Below the pieces are notes generated by a model, which was not told the DNA's origin, made no database searches, and saw nothing but the letters and a program-made list of their open reading frames with translations. Position numbers and translations under genes: made by a program. This document shows, one piece after another, positions 6,704 to 15,005 of a stretch of 15,373 bases of DNA (position 1 is its first letter; each line of letters starts with the position of its first letter). The stretch comes from an uncultured Eubacteriales bacterium. Its GTDB lineage: Bacteria; Bacillota; Clostridia; Lachnospirales; Lachnospiraceae. The DNA lies in the NCBI GenBank assembly GCA_900321525.1, contig ONWL01000011.1, positions 1-15,373 on the forward strand, written 5' to 3'.

Positions 6704-8374
6704 TTAGAATAAACCTGTAATTTTTCCCTCTTCGTTGACATCAATGCCATATGCTGCCGGTGTCTTTCCTAAGCCCGGCATGGTCATAATGTTGCCGGTC
6801 AGCACAACCACAAACCCTGCGCCTGCGCTCACATATACATCCCGTACATTGATGGTGAAGCCAGTTGGACGACCAAGCTTGGTCTGGTCATCGGAAAGAG
6901 AATACTGGTTCTTTGCCATACAAATTGGCAGATCGCCAAATCCCTGATTCTCTAACTGTTTCAGCATCTTTTCCGCTGCCGGGGCATAGGTTACACCGTC
7001 TGCGCCGTAAATCTCTGTGGCGATGGTATGAATCTTATCCTTTAACGGCAGATCCAGCTCATACAGCGGATGGTAGTTGCTTTCCTTTGTCTCCAATGTC
7101 TTCAACACTGTTTCTGCAAGTGCCAGACCGCCTTCGCCGCCTTTTGCCCATACTTCTGCCAGTGCAAATTCACAGCCTCTCTGCTCACAGAAATCACGGA
7201 TGAAGGCGTACTCTGCTTCAGTATCGGTTACAAAAGAATTCAATGTCACCACTACCGGCACTCCAAACTTCTGTAAGTTCTCAATGTGCTTCTCCAGATT
7301 GACAATACCCTTTGCCAGCGCTTCCAGATTTTCAGTGCCTAACTCACTCTTTGGCACACCACCATTGTATTTCAGCGCTTTTACAGTGGCAACCAATACC
7401 ACTGCATCCGGCTTCAGTCCGGACTTACGACATTTAATATCCAAAAACTTCTCTGCACCTAAATCTGCACCAAAACCAGCTTCTGTAATTGTAATATCAG
7501 ATAATTTCAGTGCCATCTTGGTTGCCTGTACAGAGTTACAGCCATGTGCAATATTAGCAAAAGGACCGCCATGTACGATGGCCGGTGTATGCTCCAATGT
7601 CTGGATGATGTTCGGTTTAATGGCATCTTTTAAAAGTGCCGCCATGGCGCCTACTGCCTTCAGATCCCCTGCGGTCACAGGCTCTCCTGCATAATTGTAC
7701 CCTACGATGATACGGCTCAGACGTTCCTTCAAATCTGCCATATCATTACTCAGACAAAGAATCGCCATGATCTCAGAGGCCACGGTAATGACAAAGTGGT
7801 CTTCTCTTACCACACCATCTGTCTTGCTGCCCAGTCCTACCACAATATTACGCAACACACGATCGTTCATATCCAGACAACGCTTCCATGTGATCTGTCT
7901 GGTGTCAATGCCCAGTTCATTGCCCTGCTGAATATGATTGTCCAGTAAAGCTGCCAACAGATTGTTGGCAGAGGTAATGGCATGAAAATCTCCTGTAAAA
8001 TGCAGATTCAGATCCTCCATGGGCACCACCTGCGCATATCCACCGCCAGCCGCACCACCCTTGATGCCAAAGCATGGACCAAGAGACGGCTCCCGGAGTG
8101 CTGCAATGGTCTTCTTTCCTAACTTGTTCAATGCCTGAGCCAAACCAATGCTAATCGTTGTTTTCCCTTCTCCTGCAGGAGTGGGATTGATGGCAGTGAC
8201 CAAAACCAGCTTTCCATCTGGTCTGTCTTTGACCTGATTCCACAGGCCATCAGCAGTCTTTGCCTTATATTTGCCATATAACTCCAAATCATCTTCTGTA
8301 ATTCCAAAAGGAGCTACCACGTCACGAATATGCATCAACTCTGCTTCCTGTGCAATTTCAATATCTGTCTTCAT
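6704..8374 (-). CDS. fhs: Formate--tetrahydrofolate ligase
   Basis: This enzyme (10-formyl-THF synthetase) joins formate to tetrahydrofolate using ATP, feeding one-carbon units to purine synthesis and, in acetogens, the methyl branch of the Wood-Ljungdahl pathway. It is cytoplasmic and usually a tetramer. The 556-residue length matches the family. PTPAGEGKTT at 64-73 is the nucleotide-binding loop, and the glycine-rich KGGAAGGGYAQV near 105-116 is a family signature; the rest reads as a full, undamaged member. The ATG at 8372-8374 has AAAGGA about 10 nt upstream. The gene appears to stand alone: a terminator follows it, and an AT-rich 213 bp spacer with its own promoter-like element and a palindrome precedes it. 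No other acetogenesis gene is in the window, so the pathway role cannot be decided here. Confidence 0.98.
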   Translation of the reverse strand: MKTDIEIAQEAELMHIRDVVAPFGITEDDLELYGKYKAKTADGLWNQVKDRPDGKLVLVTAINPTPAGEGKTTISIGLAQALNKLGKKTIAALREPSLGPCFGIKGGAAGGGYAQVVPMEDLNLHFTGDFHAITSANNLLAALLDNHIQQGNELGIDTRQITWKRCLDMNDRVLRNIVVGLGSKTDGVVREDHFVITVASEIMAILCLSNDMADLKERLSRIIVGYNYAGEPVTAGDLKAVGAMAALLKDAIKPNIIQTLEHTPAIVHGGPFANIAHGCNSVQATKMALKLSDITITEAGFGADLGAEKFLDIKCRKSGLKPDAVVLVATVKALKYNGGVPKSELGTENLEALAKGIVNLEKHIENLQKFGVPVVVTLNSFVTDTEAEYAFIRDFCEQRGCEFALAEVWAKGGEGGLALAETVLKTLETKESNYHPLYELDLPLKDKIHTIATEIYGADGVTYAPAAEKMLKQLENQGFGDLPICMAKNQYSLSDDQTKLGRPTGFTINVRDVYVSAGAGFVVVLTGNIMTMPGLGKTPAAYGIDVNEEGKITGLF

Positions 8375-8441
8375 AATTCAATTATCCTTTCTGGTATCTC
8401 AGACATTCGTCTTCTAAGTAAATACTCATCTGTATCTCACT

Positions 8442-8464
8442 ATGAAACAAAACTTTTGTTCCAT
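8442..8464. promoter_or_regulatory. 23 bp near-perfect palindrome in the fhs leader
   Basis: The arms ATG-n-AACAAAA and TTTTGTT-n-CAT are symmetric around a single central base, with one mismatched pair in the whole element. It sits 5 bp downstream of a TATACT -10-like element on the minus strand, so it would overlap or follow the transcription start of fhs. It could be a repressor operator or a hairpin at the 5' end of the fhs mRNA. No U-tract follows, so it is not a terminator. Confidence 0.45.
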
Positions 8465-8468
8465 GTTC

Positions 8469-8474
8469 AGTATA
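8469..8474 (-). promoter_or_regulatory. Possible -10 element for fhs
   Basis: TATACT on the minus strand matches five of six -10 consensus positions and would give a leader of about 88 nt. The -35 region is a poor match, but the DNA upstream is very AT-rich with several A and T tracts, which can act as an UP element. The 8475-8587 stretch up to the ftsK stop holds only such AT-rich sequence and no convincing terminator for ftsK. Confidence 0.33.
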
Positions 8475-8587
8475 CCTGTTTTTCGTAAAAAAGGAAGAAT
8501 ATTTTTGAGAAAAAATCTATTTTCTTCTATATTTCACAAAAAAATATGGATGAAAAGCATTGGATGTCACAGTTTCACAATTTTTTA

Positions 8588-11500
8588 TTATGAAATTCCA
8601 TTCTCTGACACCAGTGTCTCAAACTGTTCTTTTGTCATGAGAATCTGACGAGGTTTTGTGCCTTCCTCTTCTCCTACGACACCATACTGTGCCAACTGAT
8701 CCATGATACGTGCCGCACGATTAAAACCAATACGGAACATTCTCTGTAACAGACCAATAGAACCTTTGTCCTTTTCGATCAGGAACAATCCGGCTTTCAC
8801 AAAATACTCATCCAGATCCAATTCTGCCTGGGCTTCCCCATCCAGTTCAAAATCCAGATCCTCTTCTACCTCTGTGGCAGATACATACACATCATTGTCT
8901 TTGGTCAGTGCCTCTACAATAGAAGTCACTTCCTGATCAGACACAAACGCCCCCTGCACACGGACCGGTTTATTATAACCAAACGGATAAAACAGCATGT
9001 CGCCTTTTCCAAGCAGTTTTTCTGCACCTACCATATCAATGATGGTTCGGGAATCCACACCGGAAGATACAGAAAATGCAATTCTGGAGGGAACATTGGC
9101 TTTGATCAGACCGGTGATCACATTCACACTGGGACGCTGAGTTGCCAGTACCAGATGAATGCCGGCTGCTCTTGCCATCTGTGCCAAACGGCAGATGGCA
9201 TCTTCCACCTCATTTGGCGCCACCATCATCAAATCTGCCAACTCGTCTACAATAATGACCATCTGAGGCAGCTTTGCAGATTTCTTTTCCTCTTCCGATA
9301 AACTTTCATCTGCCATAACGTGTCGATTATAACCTGCAATGTCTCTCGTATTGGTCTCTGCAAACTTGTGATATCGTCTGGTCATCTCTGCCACTGCCCA
9401 GTTCAGCACACTGGATGCTTTTCTGGCATCTGTCACCACCGGTTTGGCCAGATGGGGAATACCATTGTATACACTCAGTTCCACTACCTTTGGGTCAATC
9501 ATGATCAGCTTCACTTCATCTGGATTGGCCTTGTACAGAATACTGATGATCAACGTATTGATACAAACAGACTTACCGGAACCGGTGGCACCTGCAATGA
9601 GCAAGTGGGGCATTCTGGCAATGTCAAAGACAATGACTTTTCCACCAATGTCCTTTCCTACCGCAAATGCAATCTTAGAGGGATGTTTCTGAAAGGCACT
9701 GTTGCCAATCAAATCTCCCAACAATACGGTACTGTTTTCTTTATTGGGCACCTCAATGCCCACTGCGGATTTGCCCGGAATCGGTGCTTCGATACGAATG
9801 TCGGTGGCCGCCAGCTTTAATTTCACATCATCGGTCAAAGCTGTGATACGGCTGACCTTTACCCCCTGCGCAGGTGTCAGCTCATAACGAGTGACAGTGG
9901 GACCACAGCTGTAATCGGTGACTTCTACACCTACTCCAAAATCCTTAAATGTCTGCTCCAGTAAAGCTGCTGTCTCTGCCAGTTCCATATCCCGGTTCTT
10001 TTCCTGCATCCCTGCTTCCGTCTTTTTCAGAAGTTTCAAAGAAGGTGCCACATACGGTTTGGATGGTTTGGCAGGCTTTGAAGGTTCATAACCAGTCTTT
10101 GTATCCTTTTCTGTGGTAGCACCCGGCCCGGTATAAGCAATGGTACGCTTCTTCACCGGTGCGATATTGGTGTCACGTTCTACCACGATTTTCTTGCCAC
10201 CAGCAGTTTCTACCACAATGGTGCTGTTCTGAGCATCCCCTACAGATGCATTTGCCGTATTGCTGTACTTATCTCCTGTCTGTTCCGGAAAATCCTGATA
10301 TGCATCATATTCTTCTGTATTTTCCCCAAACAAGTCTTCCAGTTCCACTTCTCCTGATATACCTGCTGTTGGCTTCTGTTGCACCGCTTCCGCTTTCCAA
10401 GGAAGTGTATCCAGTTCTTCCACCGAATCTGCATCCTTTGTTTTAGGAATATCCATTTTAGACTGAACAAAATCTCCTTCCGGTGCAGGGGTTGTCTGCT
10501 TTCGGATACCGCCTCTTTTCCGAGTACCGCCATTTGCCCTTGCTTGTACCACCTGATCGGTATCCAGCTCCCCCTCTGCTATCTCCACCACTTCCTCTTC
10601 CAAATCAGCTTCGATTGTCTCCTGTGCCTGCTGTTCTTTTCGCCTCTGTAAAACCCACTCATAAAAGCTGTTTTTGCGATTTTCATCCACAACAGATGCT
10701 TCTCCCTGGTCAATAGATGCTTCCTGTTCAGGCTGCTCCACTGGTTTTGTTTTTGCTGTTTCTTCAGATGCTTTCTGCTCCTCAGCCTCTGCCTTTGATG
10801 CAAGTTTTTCCTTTGAAGCTACCCATTTAGAGGAAAGGAAAGAAGGCACACCAATCTCTCCTTTTTTATTCAGCTGCTGCCTGCGGTACTCCTGCTCTTC
10901 TTTCTTCAGATCTACATTTGCCACACGAGTGGTCTTCTTCTCGACTTCCCTTTTCTCTCTGGCTTCCTGCTCTGCCTGACGCCGCAGCTGCAATTCCTCC
11001 ACATACTGGGCTTCTTGCTCTCTGCGCAGCAGCTGCCGTTCCTGATGGGTCTCATAGGATCTCCTGATCCACTTTGCCACGTCCTGCATGGAAACTTCTG
11101 TCACGATCATCAACCCAATCAAAATCAGGAAGAACAACAGTACACCAGAACCAATCTGTCCTAACAACGGGTAAAACAACCGCATGACCATACCGCCGAT
11201 CATGCCGCCGCCACCATGTTCATATCCGTATGTAAAATATCCCTGTGGGGATACGGTATAATCAAATCTAACGATCTGGATATCCTGCAGTAAGGCACAG
11301 CATGCCACTGTCAGCAATACCACGCCGGCACATTTGATCTTGGGTTTCTTCCCAAAGTGATCCAGATTTGCTGCGATAAATAGCGTGAGAAAAATCAATA
11401 CCAGTGCCGATGCATATCCAAGCCAGCCAAACAATCCGAAATTCAACTGTTTCAGCCATCCCAGATCGCTGTCTATGCTGTCAAAACTACTGATAAACAA

Positions 11501-11734
11501 AATCACTGCCAATGCAATGCATACCAGCACCGCAATCTCTCTGGCAATGGGGAAATCATATACAGCGGTCTTTGTCTGCTGTCTGGCAGGTTGTTTTTTG
11601 GATGCAGTTGTTTTTTTTGCTGTTTGGGACTGTTTCGCACTGCTTCTGCCCTTTGTGCCCGAAGTAGTCCGTTTTCCAGAAGTTGCACCGGAGGAACTCT
11701 TTTTTGCTCGTGTCGTTTTTTTGGCTTCCGCCAT
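8588..11734 (-). CDS. ftsK: DNA translocase of the FtsK/SpoIIIE family
   Basis: This is a membrane-anchored hexameric DNA pump that moves chromosomal DNA across the closing septum in division or sporulation. Of 1048 residues, 1-56 form a Lys/Ser/Thr/Ala-rich basic tail. Hydrophobic segments follow near 66-83, 102-122, 135-150 and 193-212, which fits the usual four membrane helices. Residues about 220-270 are charged and likely coiled coil, and a long low-complexity Glu/Lys/Thr-rich linker runs to about 560. The RecA-like motor has Walker A GATGSGKS at 715-722 and Walker B VIIVDE at 826-831. The C-terminal winged-helix gamma domain (SIGLLQRMFRIGFNRAARIMDQL) comes at the end. Bacillus subtilis SpoIIIE has about 790 residues; the extra length is in the tail and linker. 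AGGAGGG precedes the ATG and overlaps the hflX stop codon, so translation is probably coupled. Sequence alone does not say whether it serves vegetative growth or sporulation. Confidence 0.97.
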   Translation of the reverse strand: MAEAKKTTRAKKSSSGATSGKRTTSGTKGRSSAKQSQTAKKTTASKKQPARQQTKTAVYDFPIAREIAVLVCIALAVILFISSFDSIDSDLGWLKQLNFGLFGWLGYASALVLIFLTLFIAANLDHFGKKPKIKCAGVVLLTVACCALLQDIQIVRFDYTVSPQGYFTYGYEHGGGGMIGGMVMRLFYPLLGQIGSGVLLFFLILIGLMIVTEVSMQDVAKWIRRSYETHQERQLLRREQEAQYVEELQLRRQAEQEAREKREVEKKTTRVANVDLKKEEQEYRRQQLNKKGEIGVPSFLSSKWVASKEKLASKAEAEEQKASEETAKTKPVEQPEQEASIDQGEASVVDENRKNSFYEWVLQRRKEQQAQETIEADLEEEVVEIAEGELDTDQVVQARANGGTRKRGGIRKQTTPAPEGDFVQSKMDIPKTKDADSVEELDTLPWKAEAVQQKPTAGISGEVELEDLFGENTEEYDAYQDFPEQTGDKYSNTANASVGDAQNSTIVVETAGGKKIVVERDTNIAPVKKRTIAYTGPGATTEKDTKTGYEPSKPAKPSKPYVAPSLKLLKKTEAGMQEKNRDMELAETAALLEQTFKDFGVGVEVTDYSCGPTVTRYELTPAQGVKVSRITALTDDVKLKLAATDIRIEAPIPGKSAVGIEVPNKENSTVLLGDLIGNSAFQKHPSKIAFAVGKDIGGKVIVFDIARMPHLLIAGATGSGKSVCINTLIISILYKANPDEVKLIMIDPKVVELSVYNGIPHLAKPVVTDARKASSVLNWAVAEMTRRYHKFAETNTRDIAGYNRHVMADESLSEEEKKSAKLPQMVIIVDELADLMMVAPNEVEDAICRLAQMARAAGIHLVLATQRPSVNVITGLIKANVPSRIAFSVSSGVDSRTIIDMVGAEKLLGKGDMLFYPFGYNKPVRVQGAFVSDQEVTSIVEALTKDNDVYVSATEVEEDLDFELDGEAQAELDLDEYFVKAGLFLIEKDKGSIGLLQRMFRIGFNRAARIMDQLAQYGVVGEEEGTKPRQILMTKEQFETLVSENGIS

Positions 11735-11745
11735 GACATTCCCTC

Positions 11746-12987
11746 CTAACTCATAAACTCATTAAAATACTCTACCGGCAGATAGCCTTTTACTGCAATA
11801 CCTTCTTCTGTATACTCCTCAAAAAGCAGCTGTCCTACCTTTCGCAACAGCTGAATCTTACCAGCCTGGGCATATGGCACCACCTGCTCTACATAAATTT
11901 TTCTGCTTCGTAAAATCTGTGTCAGAAGTCCATCCAGTTGATCCAGTCCCTGTCCGGTCAGAGCAGAAACAGACAAGGTATGATCTGCCTTGAAATCCTT
12001 TGTGATGACTGTTCCTTCTACCCGATCCTGCTTGTTAAACAATGTAATATAAATCTTATCTTCTACCCCCAGTTCCTGTAAGGTCTGATACACCACATGC
12101 ATGTGCATGTCCATCATGGGATCAGAGGCATCTACCACATGCAGGATGATATCTGCATATTTGGCTTCCTCTAAGGTAGAGCGAAATGCATCCACCAGAT
12201 GATGGGGCAGTTTGTTGATAAAACCCACCGTATCTGTCAGCAAAATCTTATCGCCCTCCTGTAACGTGTACAGACGGGTGGTGGGATCTAATGTGGCAAA
12301 CAGCTGATCCTGTTCCAGTACCCCCGCATCTGTCAGACGGTTCAACAGAGTAGATTTTCCCGCATTGGTATATCCCACAATGGCCGCTACCGGTATGCCG
12401 GTGCCCATCCGCTGCTTTCTGGCTGTATCCCGGTGCCGTTTGACCTGCTCCAGTTCCGCTTTTAACTGCCCGATTCTCTGGTGAATCAGTCGTCTGTCCA
12501 TCTCTAACTTCTTCTCACCGGGACCTCTGGTACCGATTCCACCGCCCAGACGGGACAGAGAATTCCGCAGTCCCACCAGTCTGGTAGAGCGATACCGCAG
12601 CTGTGCCAACTCCACCTGAATCTTTCCCTCACTGGTCACTGCATGGGCAGCGAAAATATCCAGAATCACCAGCGTCCTGTCCATGACCTTGCATTCCAGA
12701 CAGTCTTCCATGTTGCGCATCTGTGCCGGTGTCAGTTCATCATCACAGATCACTCCTGTGGCACCCAGTTCCTCCACCAGTTCCCGCAGTTCTGCCAGTT
12801 TTCCACTGCCAAGATATGCCTGAGACTGTGGATGGTCTAAATTCTGTACCAGACGGCCTACCGTAATGGCACCGGCTGTCTCTGCCAGATCTTCCAGCTC
12901 GTCCAATGAATGTGCCGTAAAAGCTTCATCCCCGGTACAAACCGCCACCAATATCACTCGCTCTTTTACTTCTTCTATTTCGATCAT
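11746..12987 (-). CDS. hflX: Ribosome-associated GTPase HflX
   Basis: HflX is an Obg-HflX superfamily GTPase that binds the 50S subunit and can split stalled or hibernating 70S ribosomes after stress. The 413-residue product has the HflX N-terminal domain with AYLGSGKLAEL near 57-67, a helical linker, and the family-specific glycine stretch GGGIGTRGPGE at 148-158. The G domain shows G1 GYTNAGKS at 205-212, G3 DTVG at 252-255 and G4 NKQD at 318-321. The C-terminal extension ends in EYFNEFMS. The ATG at 12985-12987 has GGAGG 4 nt upstream. It lies between the TPR lipoprotein gene (17 bp upstream) and ftsK (11 bp downstream), so the three are probably one transcript. Confidence 0.97.
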   Translation of the reverse strand: MIEIEEVKERVILVAVCTGDEAFTAHSLDELEDLAETAGAITVGRLVQNLDHPQSQAYLGSGKLAELRELVEELGATGVICDDELTPAQMRNMEDCLECKVMDRTLVILDIFAAHAVTSEGKIQVELAQLRYRSTRLVGLRNSLSRLGGGIGTRGPGEKKLEMDRRLIHQRIGQLKAELEQVKRHRDTARKQRMGTGIPVAAIVGYTNAGKSTLLNRLTDAGVLEQDQLFATLDPTTRLYTLQEGDKILLTDTVGFINKLPHHLVDAFRSTLEEAKYADIILHVVDASDPMMDMHMHVVYQTLQELGVEDKIYITLFNKQDRVEGTVITKDFKADHTLSVSALTGQGLDQLDGLLTQILRSRKIYVEQVVPYAQAGKIQLLRKVGQLLFEEYTEEGIAVKGYLPVEYFNEFMS

Positions 12988-13004
12988 GCATCCTCCATCC
13001 TATC

Positions 13005-14165
13005 CTAACATCTGGTACGCAGATATGCCAACTTTTTCCGTTCCCTTGCCCCTAATGTATATTTGTCTCCATATCGTAACATCACTTCATATGCTTCTTC
13101 AAACCGCTCCTGCTTTTCATACATGATGGCCTCATTCCAGAGAATGTATGGCTCCATAGTTCCATCATCCAGTGCCAGTGCCTCCTGAAAATGAATCTCT
13201 GCTTCTGTATACTGTCCATCCTGCACCATACATGCCCCCAGCTGGTTGTAGCTTTCTGCGGTCTGAAATGCAGGATCTACCATCAGCCGTTGATAAATCT
13301 CCTCTGCGGTCTGATAATCACCCTGCTTTTCCGCACAGCAAGCCAGATAATATTCTGCCTGTGAAATCCCCTGGGCTGCGGCGATCTCAAACTGATGAGA
13401 TGCCAATACGTACTCTTTTATGGAAAAATAAAGTTTCCCTTTTTCAAAATAATCTTCTGGTGCCACTGCATCCAATGCCAGTGCACGCTCCACATAGGCA
13501 GCCGCCTCTGTTTCGTATCCATAATCCATCAAAATATCGTAAATATCCTGATAGCCTTCATACACATTTTCTTCTTTTTCCAATGCAAAATCAAAATCTT
13601 CCAGGGCATATTGCAGATAAGCAGAGCCGCCTTTTAGATACAAGATGCCTCGTCGCATATAATTTTCACTGGTAGCTACTTCTAATTGAATCAATGTGCT
13701 GTAAGTCTCCACTGCACCGTTGTAATCCTTCATCAAAACCTGTGCATCTGCCTTATGCTGCAAGATATCAAAATCCAGACTGCCTACTGCCGTGCCGGTC
13801 AATGCAATCGCCTGATCAAACTCTGCAATGGCAGCCTCATACTCTTCTCTCGCCATATAAAGGATCCCCATCCCTCTGTGTACCTGCATGGTATCCCCAT
13901 CCAGCTGAAGAGAAGACTGAAAATCCCGCTCTGCATCATCATATGCGCCCATCATCAGATAGGTCATACCACGGTTGGTGTAATATTCCCCAACCGTTCC
14001 CTTTTGCGTAATGGCCTGATTGAATCGAATCAATGCCTGTGTATAATTTTCTGCTTCATAATATGCAATGCCTTCTTCGTTGCTTTTTTTCGAATCCCTG
14101 CCACAACCGGAACAAAAAATCAATAAACCCATGATGGCGGCACCTAATATATATCGTTTTCTCAT
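13005..14165 (-). CDS. TPR-repeat lipoprotein
   Basis: The 386-residue product starts with a short signal sequence: MRKRY, a hydrophobic run at about 6-18, then CSGC with Cys21 as the likely lipidated residue. The lipobox is unusual because Cys18 stands where Leu or Val is normal. From about residue 30 to the end it is a chain of tetratricopeptide-type helix pairs (for example AYYEAENYTQALIRFNQAI, GAYDDAERDFQSSLQLD, EEYEAAIAEFDQAIAL, GDYQTAEEIYQRL, GQYTEAEIHFQEALALD), at least seven units. Such proteins are protein-binding scaffolds; here it would be anchored on the outer face of the membrane. No enzyme domain is seen and the function is unknown. It lies first in a likely operon with hflX and ftsK. 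The ATG at 14163-14165 has AGGA about 10 nt upstream. Confidence 0.88.
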   Translation of the reverse strand: MRKRYILGAAIMGLLIFCSGCGRDSKKSNEEGIAYYEAENYTQALIRFNQAITQKGTVGEYYTNRGMTYLMMGAYDDAERDFQSSLQLDGDTMQVHRGMGILYMAREEYEAAIAEFDQAIALTGTAVGSLDFDILQHKADAQVLMKDYNGAVETYSTLIQLEVATSENYMRRGILYLKGGSAYLQYALEDFDFALEKEENVYEGYQDIYDILMDYGYETEAAAYVERALALDAVAPEDYFEKGKLYFSIKEYVLASHQFEIAAAQGISQAEYYLACCAEKQGDYQTAEEIYQRLMVDPAFQTAESYNQLGACMVQDGQYTEAEIHFQEALALDDGTMEPYILWNEAIMYEKQERFEEAYEVMLRYGDKYTLGARERKKLAYLRTRC

Positions 14166-14226
14166 CTCAACTATTTCCTATCTAGTATAGACAAATTTCC
14201 TTGACAAATTCATTTTTCTTATTCTC

Positions 14227-14274
14227 AAAAAAGGCTTCTGTAGAAAACTGTCTCCAACAGTCTCTACAGAAACC
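14227..14274 (-). terminator. Strong intrinsic terminator after the small membrane protein gene
   Basis: On the minus strand a 12 bp stem (GGTTTCTGTAGA with TCTACAGAAGCC, including one G-U pair) continues over a small asymmetric internal loop (one base opposite two) into a 5 bp stem ACTGT/ACAGT closed by a 5-base loop TGGAG. TTTTTT (14227-14232) follows the 3' arm at once. It lies 60 bp after the stop codon of the small membrane protein gene and isolates that gene from the TPR-hflX-ftsK block. No T-run is present for the plus strand. Confidence 0.88.
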
Positions 14275-14334
14275 AACTATACCCTCTCACCAATCATTTA
14301 GAAATCGTTCCAACAAAAACGCCTGTTATATTTT

Positions 14335-14580
14335 TCAGGTTAAATCGTCTTCATCTGCTACGACTTCCTTAAACTCCTCTACCTTCTCTGGTTCAGACAT
14401 ATCTTCTATCTCATCTTCTATCTGTACTGTTTCCAATACTTCTCCTGTATGGTGCTTCATCTTTTTTACAATTTTATAAATCGCAATGCCTGCCACTACC
14501 GGCAGTGCAAATCCGAATATGATCAACAATACAACTCCCATCTGGGGATTCTGGTCTTTCCATTCCTGCACCTTTTTCAT
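14335..14580 (-). CDS. Small single-pass membrane protein of unknown function
   Basis: The 81-residue product has a short polar N-terminus (MKKVQEWKDQNPQ), one hydrophobic segment at about 14-37 (GVVLLIIFGFALPVVAGIAI), a Lys-rich stop-transfer patch (KIVKKMKHH), and a very acidic C-terminal tail from about 47 (many Glu and Asp, ending DEDDLT). The positive patch after the helix suggests the tail is cytoplasmic. I do not recognise a family. The call is supported by AAGGAGG 8 nt before the ATG, a promoter-like element about 85 bp upstream, and a strong terminator downstream, so it looks like a single-gene transcript. Confidence 0.75.
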   Translation of the reverse strand: MKKVQEWKDQNPQMGVVLLIIFGFALPVVAGIAIYKIVKKMKHHTGEVLETVQIEDEIEDMSEPEKVEEFKEVVADEDDLT

Positions 14581-14606
14581 ATGCTGCGCCTCCTTCTCTA
14601 AATCTT

Positions 14607-14638
14607 ATGGTCAATCCACAGGTCACTGTAATGACCAT
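14607..14638 (-). repeat. Two overlapping inverted repeats in the leader of the small membrane protein gene
   Basis: On the minus strand ATGGTCA (14632-14638) can pair either with TGACC at 14621-14625 (5 bp, 6-base loop) or with TGACCAT at 14607-14613 (7 bp, 18-base loop). The two stems exclude each other. They lie between the predicted start site near 14659 and the Shine-Dalgarno sequence, so they would be in the mRNA leader. Confidence 0.3.
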
Positions 14639-14665
14639 CCTGTTGTCCAAAAGTCTGTCACTATC

Positions 14666-14674
14666 AGTATATCA
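14666..14674 (-). promoter_or_regulatory. Extended -10 promoter element for the small membrane protein gene
   Basis: TGATATACT on the minus strand combines a TGn extension with TATACT (five of six -10 positions). Extended -10 promoters need little -35 match, and none is obvious here. It predicts a leader of about 80 nt. An imperfect 18 bp palindrome with ACTTG/CAAGT ends (14718-14735) lies a further 45 bp upstream. Confidence 0.42.
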
Positions 14675-14744
14675 TAAAACCATCAAAATGGACACTGATT
14701 TTTTGCCGCATCATCTTACTTGTCATGTGTCAAGTTTTATTCTG

Positions 14745-15005
14745 TTATTTCTTTTCTCCACAAATCGTCCATGCAATTTCACTGATTCCCTGCTCCAGCG
14801 GGTTCGGTGCGTCTGCCTGTTTTCCGATCATGGTCTCAAAAATCGTATAAGCTGCCAGTAAGGAACCTTCCTTGCTGGCATGTCTGTCATCTGTAAAATA
14901 CAGTTCCACTTCCGGATGTGCCCCGTGGTATCCCCACCAGACCTGTCCCACCGGTACCACAGGATAGTGCAGCAGTTCGCCTAATTCCAGATATAGTTTC
15001 GCAAT
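14745..15005 (-). pseudogene. C-terminal remnant of an SGNH/GDSL-type hydrolase
   Basis: The minus-strand frame from just after an in-frame TGA (15006-15008) to the TAA at 14745-14747 encodes about 86 residues that read like the end of an SGNH hydrolase: a helix and strand IAKLYLELGELLHYPVVPVGQVWW, then FTDDRHASKEGSLLAAYTIFE, where Asp-x-x-His (DDRH) fits the block V catalytic pair. The GSLLAAYTIFETMIGK segment recalls DUF4886-like members. The N-terminal two thirds, including the GDS-type serine block, are absent, and sequence upstream of the TGA carries stops in the frames I checked. The only in-frame ATG or GTG starts (for example near 14960) would give a stub without the nucleophile and lack a good ribosome binding site. 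I read it as a decayed gene. Confidence 0.6.

Noticed and set aside
6865..7694. Long plus-strand open frames opposite fhs (up to 205 codons)
   Set aside because: They mirror the coding bias of the fhs gene, have no plausible protein features and no ribosome binding sites.
8493..8527. AT-rich imperfect hairpin after ftsK as its terminator
   Set aside because: The arms are broken and almost pure A/T, and no clean U-tract follows on the minus strand.
14184..14207. TTGTCA and TATACT on the minus strand just before the TPR lipoprotein gene, as an operon promoter
   Set aside because: The spacing is only 12 bp, and the start site implied by TATACT would fall inside the Shine-Dalgarno sequence. A promoter must exist after the strong terminator, but I cannot place it.
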